Positions 8,300-15,622 of a DNA stretch of 32,801 nucleotides are shown here, in pieces. A program made the translations under genes and the position numbers. Positions within the stretch are counted from its first letter, which is position 1. Each line of letters opens with the position of its first letter. Below the pieces are notes generated by a model, which was not told where the DNA came from, did no database searches, and worked only from the letters and a program-made list of their open reading frames with translations. The DNA lies in assembly GCA_002690405.1 (NCBI GenBank), contig NZEI01000077.1, positions 7,969 to 40,769 on the forward strand, in the 5' to 3' direction. Source of the stretch: Gammaproteobacteria bacterium (lineage in GTDB: Bacteria > Pseudomonadota > Gammaproteobacteria > Pseudomonadales > Azotimanducaceae).

Positions 8300-9133
8300 A
8301 TGAGCACAACACTAGATGGAACCGCCGCGCTGGTAACCGCCGGCGGAACGGGGATCGGCCTGGGAATCGCTAAACGCTTGGCAGCTGACGGTTGTCTTGT
8401 AACCATTTGTGCTCGCCGCGAATCGGTGTTGGCAGACGCGGTTAAAAGTATCGGCCACGGTGCGCGCTACATCGTCTGCGATGTCACTGACGACGGCCAG
8501 GTTGAAGCCGCCGTTGCCAGGGCGGCTGAACCTTTGGGCCGACTCGATTTCGCGATTGCAAATGCAGGTGGTGGGGCAGCGGCGGGCCCGTTGGTGCTAA
8601 CGGACTTGGATGCTTGGAACGCAACGTTGGCCTTGACCTTAACGTCTACTCTATCAACCATCAAACATGCGGCGCCGATCATGATGCAGCAGGGCGGTGG
8701 TGCAATTGTGGCCGTCTCTTCGATTGCCGGTCACATGACTCATCGTAATCTAGGCCAGTATTGTGTGGCCAAAGCGGGTGTCGAGATGTTGGTGCGCAAT
8801 AGTGCAGATGAACTCGGCGCCTACGGTATTCGTGTCAACGGAGTGCGTCCTGGATTAGTCCCCACCGAGGCGGCGGCCGGACTCGAGCAGACAGATGTTG
8901 TACGTGAAGATTATCTTGCTCAAATGCCGCTTAGACGTTTGGGTACCACTGATGATGTTGCGGCGGCAGTCCGTTTTTTGGCTGGTCCTGAGGCGTCATG
9001 GATAACCGGCCAGATGCTCGGTGTTGACGGCGGTCATTCGCTGCGTCGCGGCCCAAATCTAGATGGAATATTCGCGGCCTCTGTGAATCCTCAGATGGAT
9101 GCTCTGATGTCGAAAAGGGAAAGTAATAGCTGA
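8300..9133 (+). CDS. Short-chain dehydrogenase/reductase
   Basis: A 277-residue classical SDR. The cofactor loop is TAGGTGIG (residues 13-20), a variant of TGxxxGIG; NAG is at 88-90, the catalytic Ser is near 140-141 in VSSIAG, and the YxxxK pair is Tyr154/Lys158 in QYCVAKAG. The C-terminal SWITGQMLGVDGGHSL is typical. The ARR sequence after beta-2 suggests NADP(H), which is inference. It is the last gene of the plus-strand operon, 11 bases after the P450, so oxidation of a P450-derived alcohol or of a 3-hydroxyacyl-CoA are the two natural roles. The spacing to its ATG shows only a weak ribosome site, which suggests translational coupling. Downstream lies the PPOX-like remnant. Confidence 0.9.
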   Translation: MSTTLDGTAALVTAGGTGIGLGIAKRLAADGCLVTICARRESVLADAVKSIGHGARYIVCDVTDDGQVEAAVARAAEPLGRLDFAIANAGGGAAAGPLVLTDLDAWNATLALTLTSTLSTIKHAAPIMMQQGGGAIVAVSSIAGHMTHRNLGQYCVAKAGVEMLVRNSADELGAYGIRVNGVRPGLVPTEAAAGLEQTDVVREDYLAQMPLRRLGTTDDVAAAVRFLAGPEASWITGQMLGVDGGHSLRRGPNLDGIFAASVNPQMDALMSKRESNS

Positions 9134-9149
9134 CATATCTAAATCGACA

Positions 9150-9368
9150 ATGCGCATGTCGGAAGAGAAGATCTGGCGATTCTTAGAGGCAGGGCGTTTA
9201 GGGGTTCTCACAACTCTGTGCCATTATGGGAGGCCTGTTGCACTCTCCAGCTGTTACGAATATCTCGATAGATGCCTGACGAATGCGTATTACATTGGGA
9301 CAATCAAAAACTCCGTAGATATCGATCGTGAGCTGGTATTTGCAACCGCGCTCCGACGCGGTCATGGG
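9150..9368 (+). pseudogene. Remnant of a PPOX/FDOR-type (pyridoxamine-oxidase-like) flavoprotein
   Basis: A reading frame opens with MSEEKIWRFLEAGRLGVLTT and continues with YGRPVAL, the first helix and strands of split-barrel PPOX/flavin-deazaflavin oxidoreductases. After about 40 residues the similarity fades, although GTIKNSVDIDRELVF may still echo the usual segment. The frame then runs into the C-terminal coding sequence of the convergent crotonase (stop at 9369). A functional member needs about 120-150 residues with the full barrel, so I read this as a truncated relic of the plus-strand operon, cut where the neighbouring minus-strand operon now ends. The frame stays open to 9512, but that part is the antisense of the crotonase. 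Confidence 0.5.
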
Positions 9369-10157
9369 TTAACGGCCTTTAAACACCGCCGAGCGTCTCT
9401 CAATGAACGACTGCACGCCTTCCTTTGCATCGTCACTCGCGAGCAGTCTCTGCTGCGTGGGACCGAGCGCGGCTACCGCAGCATCGAAGCCTTCGACGAC
9501 ATAGCGGCGTGAAGCAGCTTTTGTTTCTTGCACCGCAAGAGGGGCGAGTTCGGCAATCTGTTCAGCGATTTCGATTGCCCTATCAAGTTGAGTTCCGGCT
9601 GGTACGATTTCCTGCACGATACCGATGCGATGGGCTTCGGTCGCGTCAAACTCGTCCGCTGTGAGCAAGTGATACATGGCATTACCCCAACCACCACGGT
9701 CGACAAAGCGGATGGTTGCACCGCCAGTGGCGTGAATTGCGCGCTTTGGTTCGAGTTGGGAGAAGCGGCAGTTATCTGCGGCAATAACGATATCGCCGGC
9801 AAGGGCAAGCTCAATTCCTAGCGTGTAGGTGATGCCGTGGCATGCAGTGACGATGGGCTTCCTGCAGGCGCGCCCAAAGCCTATCGGATCGACAGCGTTG
9901 TTCTCGCCGTCACGGCTCCCACCAGCTTCCATGCGACCGGTCCACTTTGGTAGATCAAGGCCTGCTGTGAAGTGATCGCCGTGACCAAAGATCACGCCAC
10001 AGCGTAATTCATCGTCTTCGTCGAGGCGGGTGAATGCAGCCGTTAATTCCTTTGCCATTTTAGGCGTGTAGCCGTTGTACTTCTGTGGGCGATTGAATCC
10101 GATTAACAGTACGTGGTTGTGTTGTTCGATGCTGATTGAACCCTCGTCGGCTGCCAT
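9369..10157 (-). CDS. Enoyl-CoA hydratase/isomerase (crotonase) family protein
   Basis: A 262-residue crotonase. The start is placed at ATG 10157 with AAGGGAAAACC upstream; the longer frame to 10262 overlaps the preceding hydrolase and begins with residues unlike the family. Visible features are HFTAGLDLPKW as the oxyanion-loop region, GITYTLGIELALAGDIVIAA with the first Glu, and QLEPKRAIHATGG with a Glu at the second position. Both acidic positions of a genuine hydratase could therefore be met, although the spacing is not classical. It is the last gene of the long minus-strand operon that begins near 15488, 13 bases after the alpha/beta hydrolase. It ends against the PPOX remnant. The likely role is a hydration or isomerisation step of CoA-ester breakdown. 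Confidence 0.88.
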   Translation of the reverse strand: MAADEGSISIEQHNHVLLIGFNRPQKYNGYTPKMAKELTAAFTRLDEDDELRCGVIFGHGDHFTAGLDLPKWTGRMEAGGSRDGENNAVDPIGFGRACRKPIVTACHGITYTLGIELALAGDIVIAADNCRFSQLEPKRAIHATGGATIRFVDRGGWGNAMYHLLTADEFDATEAHRIGIVQEIVPAGTQLDRAIEIAEQIAELAPLAVQETKAASRRYVVEGFDAAVAALGPTQQRLLASDDAKEGVQSFIERRSAVFKGR

Positions 10158-10170
10158 GGTTTTCCCTTTT

Positions 10171-11055
10171 TTAAGTAGAGTTGTTGTGCTGGATGATCCA
10201 TGAGAGCAACAGCTCATTGACCAACTCAGGCTGTTCCTGATGCAAAAAGTGGCCCGCACCATTGATTCTTTCGATTTTTAGTCCTGCCGAAAAATGTCGA
10301 GCATGCAGGGGTGAATCGTAAAGTTTGGCTGACATGCAGCCGTCCTCCCAACCAGCGATGGCCAGTGTCGGCGTATTCGTAGGTAACGCCCTAGTGGTTG
10401 CTATTTCTTTGCTCTGAGCGCTGCGGTTATCAAAGCTGTGTCGGTAATAAGTGAGGGCTGCCTTTTTGACGCCCGGTTGTGCAAAGGTGTGCTTTACGGA
10501 TGCTAGAGTCGTTTGAGGAATTTTCCAGGTCGGTGACCAACGATGCCAAAGTTGCTCGATAAACTTCCAGTCTGATCGTTCTACCCACCAATCGGACAAA
10601 CCGCGTAGCTGGAAAAACAGCGTATACCAAGACAGTAGGAGCTGTTTGGGATTGTTACGAATCGCCACAGGTAAATCTTGTAGGGGTGGGATGGCGAGTG
10701 TGGTTAGCGAATGCAGGAGCTCTGGAGCGGTGTTTGCCGTCAAGTAGCCGATCACAGCCCCCCAGTCATGGCCGACCAGATGTGCTTTCTTTGCGCCCAA
10801 TTGGTTAATCCACCCTTGGACGTCTTCCACCATCTTGTTCAGGTGATAGTCGCCATTAGACGGTTGAGACTGTGGTTCGTAACCTCGCAGCATCGGTATG
10901 ACAACCCGAAAACCCGCGTTCACTAAGGCGGGAATCTGTTGATCATAGGAATGATAGTTGTCGGGGAAACCATGGAGACATAGAACCAATGGGCCTTCGC
11001 CGGCCTCAATGGCAGAAAAGCTCAACCGTCCATTTTTCAGCGTGATGTTCTGCAC
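10171..11055 (-). CDS. Alpha/beta hydrolase, epoxide-hydrolase-like
   Basis: A 294-residue alpha/beta-hydrolase-fold protein. HGFPDNYHSYD near residues 28-38 forms the oxyanion region, and the nucleophile elbow is GHDWGA with Asp97. The acid is probably the Asp in GWEDGCM and the base the His in GAGHFLHQEQP. An Asp nucleophile (rather than Ser) indicates epoxide hydrolase or dehalogenase chemistry, and the HGFP form favours epoxide hydrolase. No secretion signal is seen. The start is GTG at 11055, 19 bases after the deacylase-like gene, with no strong ribosome site, so coupling is likely. A second Asp-nucleophile hydrolase lies at 31827 onward. Water addition to an epoxide made by an oxygenase is plausible in this pathway, but the substrate is unknown. 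Confidence 0.88.
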   Translation of the reverse strand: MQNITLKNGRLSFSAIEAGEGPLVLCLHGFPDNYHSYDQQIPALVNAGFRVVIPMLRGYEPQSQPSNGDYHLNKMVEDVQGWINQLGAKKAHLVGHDWGAVIGYLTANTAPELLHSLTTLAIPPLQDLPVAIRNNPKQLLLSWYTLFFQLRGLSDWWVERSDWKFIEQLWHRWSPTWKIPQTTLASVKHTFAQPGVKKAALTYYRHSFDNRSAQSKEIATTRALPTNTPTLAIAGWEDGCMSAKLYDSPLHARHFSAGLKIERINGAGHFLHQEQPELVNELLLSWIIQHNNST

Positions 11056-11074
11056 GGTTAGGTTTCAGGCTGTG

Positions 11075-12784
11075 CTATTGAACGCGGGGATCGTTTTGCG
11101 CACCCCGAATCAGTTTGCCCGGTAGTGCCCCGGTTGGTTCACCGTCTTGATAAATGATCTCACCAGAAACGATGGTTGCTTTGATCCCATCCGCTCGTTG
11201 CAAGAATCTTTTACCGCCAGCGGGCAGATCGTAGGTGATATGCGGTCTGTGCAGCTGCAGATTTTCGAAGTCGATGACGTTGATGTCTGCTTTCATGCCC
11301 GGCGCGAGGATCCCACGGTCGTACAAAGAATACAGCTCCGCTGGCTGTCTTGTGACCATTTGAACACCCTGCTCGAGACTAAAGCAGCCTTGCTCTTTTA
11401 CCCATTTGCTCAACAGGAAGAGGTTGGCACTGGCATCGCAGATGGAACCTACATGTGCGCCGCCATCCCCTAAGGCAGCGACGGTTCTGGGGTGACCCAG
11501 CATCTCGGGGATATTTTCGGAGAAATTAGCGCCTGGAATATAAATCAGTGCGTTGCCATTGTTGGTCAGAAAGTAGTCATAGAGCCATTCTTCTGCGTCC
11601 CTGTTTTCCGCCGCAGCCAGCGCAGAGATGCACCGCTTAGGATCCGGGAGGTATTCAATGGGATCCTCCAAAACGTACATGTTGTTGTAGTTGTTGCGAA
11701 CAAGTTTGACAAAAATGTGAGGGTTGTCATTCGACTCGCTAAGGATACTGGCCTTGGTGTCAGGATTATGCAGGGCCGCGATTTTTTCATCCCAGGGCAG
11801 CCCGTTTAGCGCTTTAAAACTCGGGCGATCATAGAATGGGCTCATGGAGGCTTGATGGCCCATCATGATACCTACCGGACGAGAGAGAACCTGACCGTAT
11901 ATATCTAAGCCTTTGGCCTGGGCAGCTTCAATTCTCTTGAGCTGTTCGTGCCATAAGTCTGGTGTGGTGGCGATATCCAGTAGTGTGAAGGTGCCTTTGG
12001 CCCCGGTGGTCTCGGCGGTTTGGGTGAGGATGCTAAATTCATCATCGGCATCCTGCCAGTCGGCAATAAATTGGAAAACATGTCCCTGATCCCCGGCGAG
12101 CGCTTGGGTAATTTGCACCAGCTCGCTACCTACCGCCTGATATGTGGGAACGAAGTCGCCTGTACTGGAGCGGTGTACCAACGTGCGAGACGTTGAGAAT
12201 CCTACGCCTCCCGCAGCAACGCTTTCTGCCAACAGCGCTTTCATTTTGGCTATATCGTCTTCAGTTGCAGGTTCCCGGTTGACCCCTCGTTCACCCATGA
12301 CGTAAACGCGAAGAGGGCCGTGCGGTACGAGTGCTGCAAGATCAATATCGTGTGGACGAGATTCGATGCAGTCGAGAAATTCAGGGAACGTCTCCCAGGT
12401 CCAGGGTAAACCCTCGCTCATGGCCGACTCAGGAATTTCTTCCACGCCCTCCATTAATTTGACCAGCACGTCTCGATCTTCTGGTCGGCAGGGTGCAAAA
12501 CCAACGCCACAGTTGCCCATCACGACGGTGGTTGTGCCAAGATTCGATGACGGGTTGAGATGCGTATCCCAAGTCGCCTGCCCATCGTAGTGCGTATGTA
12601 CATCAACAAATCCCGGCGTAATGATCATGCCGGTAGCGTCGATTTCTCTTGCTGCCTCGCTCTCTATCGAGGCCTGAATTAGGGCGATTTTGCTCCCTTT
12701 GATAGCGATGTCAGCCTGCATCGATGCGGCGCCCGTGCCGTCAATGATGCTGCCATTGCGAATAATAAGGTCGTAATTGTTCAT
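11075..12784 (-). CDS. Amidohydrolase, N-acyl-D-amino-acid deacylase/D-aminoacylase-like
   Basis: A 569-residue metal-dependent amidohydrolase with an N-terminal urease-like beta sandwich (IIRNGSIIDGTG, residues 7-18), metal-binding HTH at 63-65 in FVDVHTHYDGQATWD, and GNCGVGFAP with Cys92. Cys92 corresponds to the Cys metal ligand of D-aminoacylases. GGVGFSTSR and a late GDGGAHVG carrying the catalytic Asp are also present, and the C-terminal strand region with MKADINVIDFE closes the sandwich. The family hydrolyses N-acyl amino acids, but large subgroups in lipid and steroid degraders have unknown substrates. The ATG at 12784 is preceded by GGGGAC. It lies between the acyl-CoA dehydrogenase pair and the alpha/beta hydrolase in one minus-strand operon, so a ring-opening or C-C/C-N hydrolase role is possible. 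Actual D-aminoacylase activity is not assured. Confidence 0.9.
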   Translation of the reverse strand: MNNYDLIIRNGSIIDGTGAASMQADIAIKGSKIALIQASIESEAAREIDATGMIITPGFVDVHTHYDGQATWDTHLNPSSNLGTTTVVMGNCGVGFAPCRPEDRDVLVKLMEGVEEIPESAMSEGLPWTWETFPEFLDCIESRPHDIDLAALVPHGPLRVYVMGERGVNREPATEDDIAKMKALLAESVAAGGVGFSTSRTLVHRSSTGDFVPTYQAVGSELVQITQALAGDQGHVFQFIADWQDADDEFSILTQTAETTGAKGTFTLLDIATTPDLWHEQLKRIEAAQAKGLDIYGQVLSRPVGIMMGHQASMSPFYDRPSFKALNGLPWDEKIAALHNPDTKASILSESNDNPHIFVKLVRNNYNNMYVLEDPIEYLPDPKRCISALAAAENRDAEEWLYDYFLTNNGNALIYIPGANFSENIPEMLGHPRTVAALGDGGAHVGSICDASANLFLLSKWVKEQGCFSLEQGVQMVTRQPAELYSLYDRGILAPGMKADINVIDFENLQLHRPHITYDLPAGGKRFLQRADGIKATIVSGEIIYQDGEPTGALPGKLIRGAQNDPRVQ

Positions 12785-12802
12785 CGCTGTCCCCGTTGTT
12801 TG

Positions 12803-13939
12803 TTAAAAGCCCAATGTTGCGGCGTACCTGTCGCGATGAAAGCCGGCGTTGCCGTAACGAACTTCCAGTGCGCGGGCGCGTTTAAGATAAAAACCGGCGT
12901 CAAAGTCATCGGTCATGCCTATGCCGCCGTGGATTTGAATGAGTTGTGTTGACATCTCGTGTAGGTAGTCGCTCAGCCGTGATTTTGCAAGGGAGCACAT
13001 TTGAGGGACGATATCCACATCTTCGTCAATGGCCTGTAGTGCCGCTTCTGCACATGATCGGGCGAGTTCCAAACCAGTGAACAGGGCAGCTGCACGATGG
13101 CCCAAGGCCTGAAAGGATCCGATGGGCTGTCCAAACTGTTCGCGTGTCTTTAAATAATCCAGAGTCATATCAAAAGCCTGCGCCGCACAGCCGAGCATCT
13201 CTGCACCCAAGCCCGCCCGGGCCCGGTCGAGTATTGCGTCAAGAGCTTCCCATCCACCGTCAATCTCTCCCAGCGCCGCCTCGACAGATACCTCGACGTC
13301 AGAAAACGTGACATTGGCATAACCACGGCTGTCTGCCGTGGAGAGCATTTCGCGAGTGATTCCCGCACTGTCTGCTGAGACCAAAAATAGGGTGATGCCG
13401 TGAGTGTCGCCGGGTGCCCCATTGGTTCTTGTCGCCACAACAAACGTAGTAGCGGCCATGCCCTCCAGAACGAACCCTTTTTTGCCGTTTAGCCGGTATC
13501 CTGACTGGGACGCTTGCGCTGACAAGGCAATTTCGGTCGGAGCGTGGCGGTTTGATTCATCGACGGCGAGAGTCAGAATTTCGCTCCCGTCAACGATCTT
13601 TGGTAGGTACAACTGTTTTTGATGGTCGTTGCCCGCAATATTCAAAGCGGTAGCACCAACCAAGGCCGAGGCAAAGAGTGGAGACGCAGTGAGTTGGCGC
13701 CCAAGTTCCTCAAGCACAATGCCAAAGGTGAGAAAATCTAGATCAGATCCCCCGTATTCTTCAGGAATCAGGATGCCAGTCCATCCCATATCGATAATTT
13801 CGCTCCAAGTTTGGGCATCGAATCTTTGCTCGGTGCCGCTGTCACGCATGGCACGAAAATTTTTTACAGACGCTTGATTGCTCGCCCAAGCTTTTGCCTG
13901 ATCGCGCATTAATGCCTGTTCATTTGTTAGTGCTGCCAA
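12803..13939 (-). CDS. Acyl-CoA dehydrogenase, second subunit of an adjacent pair
   Basis: About 378 residues of an acyl-CoA dehydrogenase. I place the start at TTG 13939, preceded by GGGGAGAAATAGG, giving the family-like N-terminus LAALTNEQALMRDQAKAW. The upstream extension to 14122 lies inside the neighbouring gene and is not family-like. Features are ILIPEEYGGSDLDF, LEELGRQL, the DRARAGLGAEMLGCAAQAFD region, REQFGQPIGSFQALGH and the C-terminal QIHGGIGMTDDFDAGFYLKRA. The canonical SEPGAGSD block is replaced by a divergent AVDESNRHAPTEIALS region. It follows the dehydrogenase at 13962-15158 by 22 bases. Adjacent unequal pairs like this form heterotetramers in bacterial steroid side-chain degradation, so a heteromeric complex is inferred here. 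Confidence 0.9.
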   Translation of the reverse strand: MAALTNEQALMRDQAKAWASNQASVKNFRAMRDSGTEQRFDAQTWSEIIDMGWTGILIPEEYGGSDLDFLTFGIVLEELGRQLTASPLFASALVGATALNIAGNDHQKQLYLPKIVDGSEILTLAVDESNRHAPTEIALSAQASQSGYRLNGKKGFVLEGMAATTFVVATRTNGAPGDTHGITLFLVSADSAGITREMLSTADSRGYANVTFSDVEVSVEAALGEIDGGWEALDAILDRARAGLGAEMLGCAAQAFDMTLDYLKTREQFGQPIGSFQALGHRAAALFTGLELARSCAEAALQAIDEDVDIVPQMCSLAKSRLSDYLHEMSTQLIQIHGGIGMTDDFDAGFYLKRARALEVRYGNAGFHRDRYAATLGF

Positions 13940-13961
13940 CCTATTTCTCCCCTGTGGATGC

Positions 13962-15158
13962 TTAGCCTTGCTGTGTGGTTTCCGGCAAGCCCAAAATATT
14001 TTTCGAAATGATGTTGTATTGAATCTCAAAGGAACCGCCGGCAATGGAGGCTGCCATGCCGTAAAGCCAGCTTCTGACGGTTTCCAGTTCATTCGGATCG
14101 AACGCATCACCCTCCCAGCCAAGACCTTGGTCGCCCATGATCTCCAATATCAGGTCGGCCCGAGTTTGCGACACATGGGTTGCAGAATTTTTCAGGATTG
14201 AGGACGCGGCAGACACCTCTACGTTGCCTTTCGCTTCGGCAGCAATGCGCCCTAATGTCAGCGCATGTGACTGCCGATCCATCAAATGATTAGCCAGTCG
14301 TTGCCGCAGATCAGCGTCAGCAAGTTTGCCCGAATCGTCGAGGCCCACGTAGCGCTCCGCAATGTCTTGGACACGTTCTGATTTGGCCCCAGCGGTGCGT
14401 GCACCGATCTGACTTTGCCTTTCGTGCTGTAAAAGTCGTTTAACGACGCTCCAGCCATCGTTTAGCTCGCCGAGCAAATCCGACTTGTCTGCTACCGCGT
14501 CAGTGAAAAAAGTCTCACAGAAAGCCGAGGCCCCGGAAATGAGTTTCAGCGGACGGGGCTCTACTCCCTCTTGATCCATAGGCAGCATTACAAAGCTTAT
14601 GCCATTGCGTTTTTTAGCGTCAGGATCTGTGCGAACCACGGCGCCACACCAATTTGAATGGTGGGCGCCTGATGTCCAGATTTTTGATCCATTAACTAGA
14701 TAGCAGTCACCGTTGTCTTCGGCTCGGGTGCGCAAAGAAGCCAGATCCGAGCCTGCGCCTGGCTCGGATAAACCTAGGCACCAGGTCACCTCGCCGCGGG
14801 CGATGGGAATTAGGTGTTTTTTCTTCTGTTCTTCAGTGCCGTAGTCGAGGATTGTCGGCCCGACCATAGTTACGCCCATAAGTGCGATGGTGGGAATAGG
14901 GTTAAACGCATCGGCGTCTGACAATTCGTCGGTGATGATACGTTCCTCTTTCTGGCTAAAGCCGGCGCCACCGTATTCTTTCGGCCAGGTCGGGGCTCCC
15001 CAACCTTTCTCCGCCAATCGTTGCCGCCAGAGTTCGTGGTCGGCTTCCAGCGCAGGTGCGTAGCCAACTGTCGCGGGATTTTGGCCTGCCAGAGTTCGTG
15101 GAAAGTTTTCCGCGATCCACTGTTTGACCTCAGCACGAAAGCTATGTTGTTCATTCAT
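13962..15158 (-). CDS. Acyl-CoA dehydrogenase, first subunit of an adjacent pair
   Basis: A 398-residue acyl-CoA dehydrogenase with PKEYGGAGFSQ near residues 59-69 and WCLGLSEPGAGSDLA at 126-140, the standard flavin/substrate signature. The C-terminal motif reads ASIAGGSFEIQYNII, so the Glu found in classic YEGT members is Ala. In heterotetrameric dehydrogenases one subunit lacks the catalytic base, so this fits pairing with the gene at 12803-13939. The ATG at 15158 has AAGGA about ten bases upstream. It is the first intact gene of the minus-strand operon; the decayed SDR (15204-15488) and motif copy C (15520-15537) lie upstream and probably mark the original operon start. Confidence 0.92.
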   Translation of the reverse strand: MNEQHSFRAEVKQWIAENFPRTLAGQNPATVGYAPALEADHELWRQRLAEKGWGAPTWPKEYGGAGFSQKEERIITDELSDADAFNPIPTIALMGVTMVGPTILDYGTEEQKKKHLIPIARGEVTWCLGLSEPGAGSDLASLRTRAEDNGDCYLVNGSKIWTSGAHHSNWCGAVVRTDPDAKKRNGISFVMLPMDQEGVEPRPLKLISGASAFCETFFTDAVADKSDLLGELNDGWSVVKRLLQHERQSQIGARTAGAKSERVQDIAERYVGLDDSGKLADADLRQRLANHLMDRQSHALTLGRIAAEAKGNVEVSAASSILKNSATHVSQTRADLILEIMGDQGLGWEGDAFDPNELETVRSWLYGMAASIAGGSFEIQYNIISKNILGLPETTQQG

Positions 15159-15203
15159 AGTGATTATTTCCTTTTCCTAAGCTTGGGCTGTTTTGCCAGA
15201 ATC

Positions 15204-15488
15204 TTATATTGCTACCGCGATTCTTGGCCATCTTCTATTTTGATATAAGCACCGATTCCGTACTCCGACGGTGGCGAGATAAGGTACAGAAGTGCCGAAT
15301 CGATATGCGTGGATCTTTTTAGCCAGTTCGTTTGCTGGAATCGCGCGACGCCCTACGAGCGCAACCTTGGTGCCGCAGACAGGCTGAACAGGCGCAAATA
15401 GGCGCCCAAGGCCCGAAATCGTGCCAGTGACCAGAGCAACGTGGTCGGTTAAATCGTTGGGTAAGTAGGGTGTTGGTAAATCCGCCAT
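15204..15488 (-). pseudogene. Decayed short-chain dehydrogenase (SDR) fragment
   Basis: The 94-residue frame starts like an SDR: DLTDHVALVTGTISGLGR contains the TGxxxGxG cofactor loop, and KVALVGRRAIPANELAKKI matches beta-2 and the following helix. After about 60 residues similarity stops, and neither the catalytic Ser nor YxxxK follows in any frame before the acyl-CoA dehydrogenase gene at 15158. A functional SDR needs about 250 residues, so this is a remnant. It lies immediately downstream of motif copy C, which suggests it was the first gene of the minus-strand operon before most of it was deleted. Confidence 0.7.
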
Positions 15489-15519
15489 GAAAAACTTCTG
15501 CCCAGTGTGGTGTCTTTAT

Positions 15520-15537
15520 TAACTATGGTACTAGATG
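15520..15537. promoter_or_regulatory. Candidate operator, 18-bp motif copy C
   Basis: TAACTATGGTACTAGATG matches the window consensus TAACTATGATACTAATTA at 14 of 18 positions. It lies 32 bases upstream of the decayed SDR start, in the divergent region between the minus-strand operon (15488 leftward) and the plus-strand operon starting at 15623. It probably serves the minus-strand operon, with copy B 50 bases away serving the plus-strand one. Confidence 0.55.
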
Positions 15538-15587
15538 GTTCGAGCTTTATTGCACAACCTAACGCCGGCGCAGTTGAGCCACCGCTT

Positions 15588-15605
15588 TAACTATGATACT
15601 AATTA
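15588..15605 (+). promoter_or_regulatory. Candidate operator, 18-bp motif copy B (consensus)
   Basis: TAACTATGATACTAATTA ends 17 bases before the ATG at 15623 and five bases before its ribosome site GGAGGT. I use this copy as the consensus. At this position, bound protein would block RNA polymerase or lie in the leader, which fits repression. The embedded TATGAT could act as a -10 box, but no -35 at a normal distance was found. Confidence 0.7.
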
Positions 15606-15622
15606 GGCGTGGAGGTGCAAGG

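Noticed and set aside
15592..15597. TATGAT within the 18-bp motif as a plain -10 promoter box
   Set aside because: No -35 element at 16-18 bases was found for the copies at 3559 or 15592, and conservation extends over the full 18 bases, beyond what a -10 box explains. A combined role is not excluded.
15593..15622. ATG at 15593 as start of the amidohydrolase
   Set aside because: It lies inside the operator motif, has no ribosome site, and the paralogue aligns from the ATG at 15623, which has GGAGGT at good spacing.
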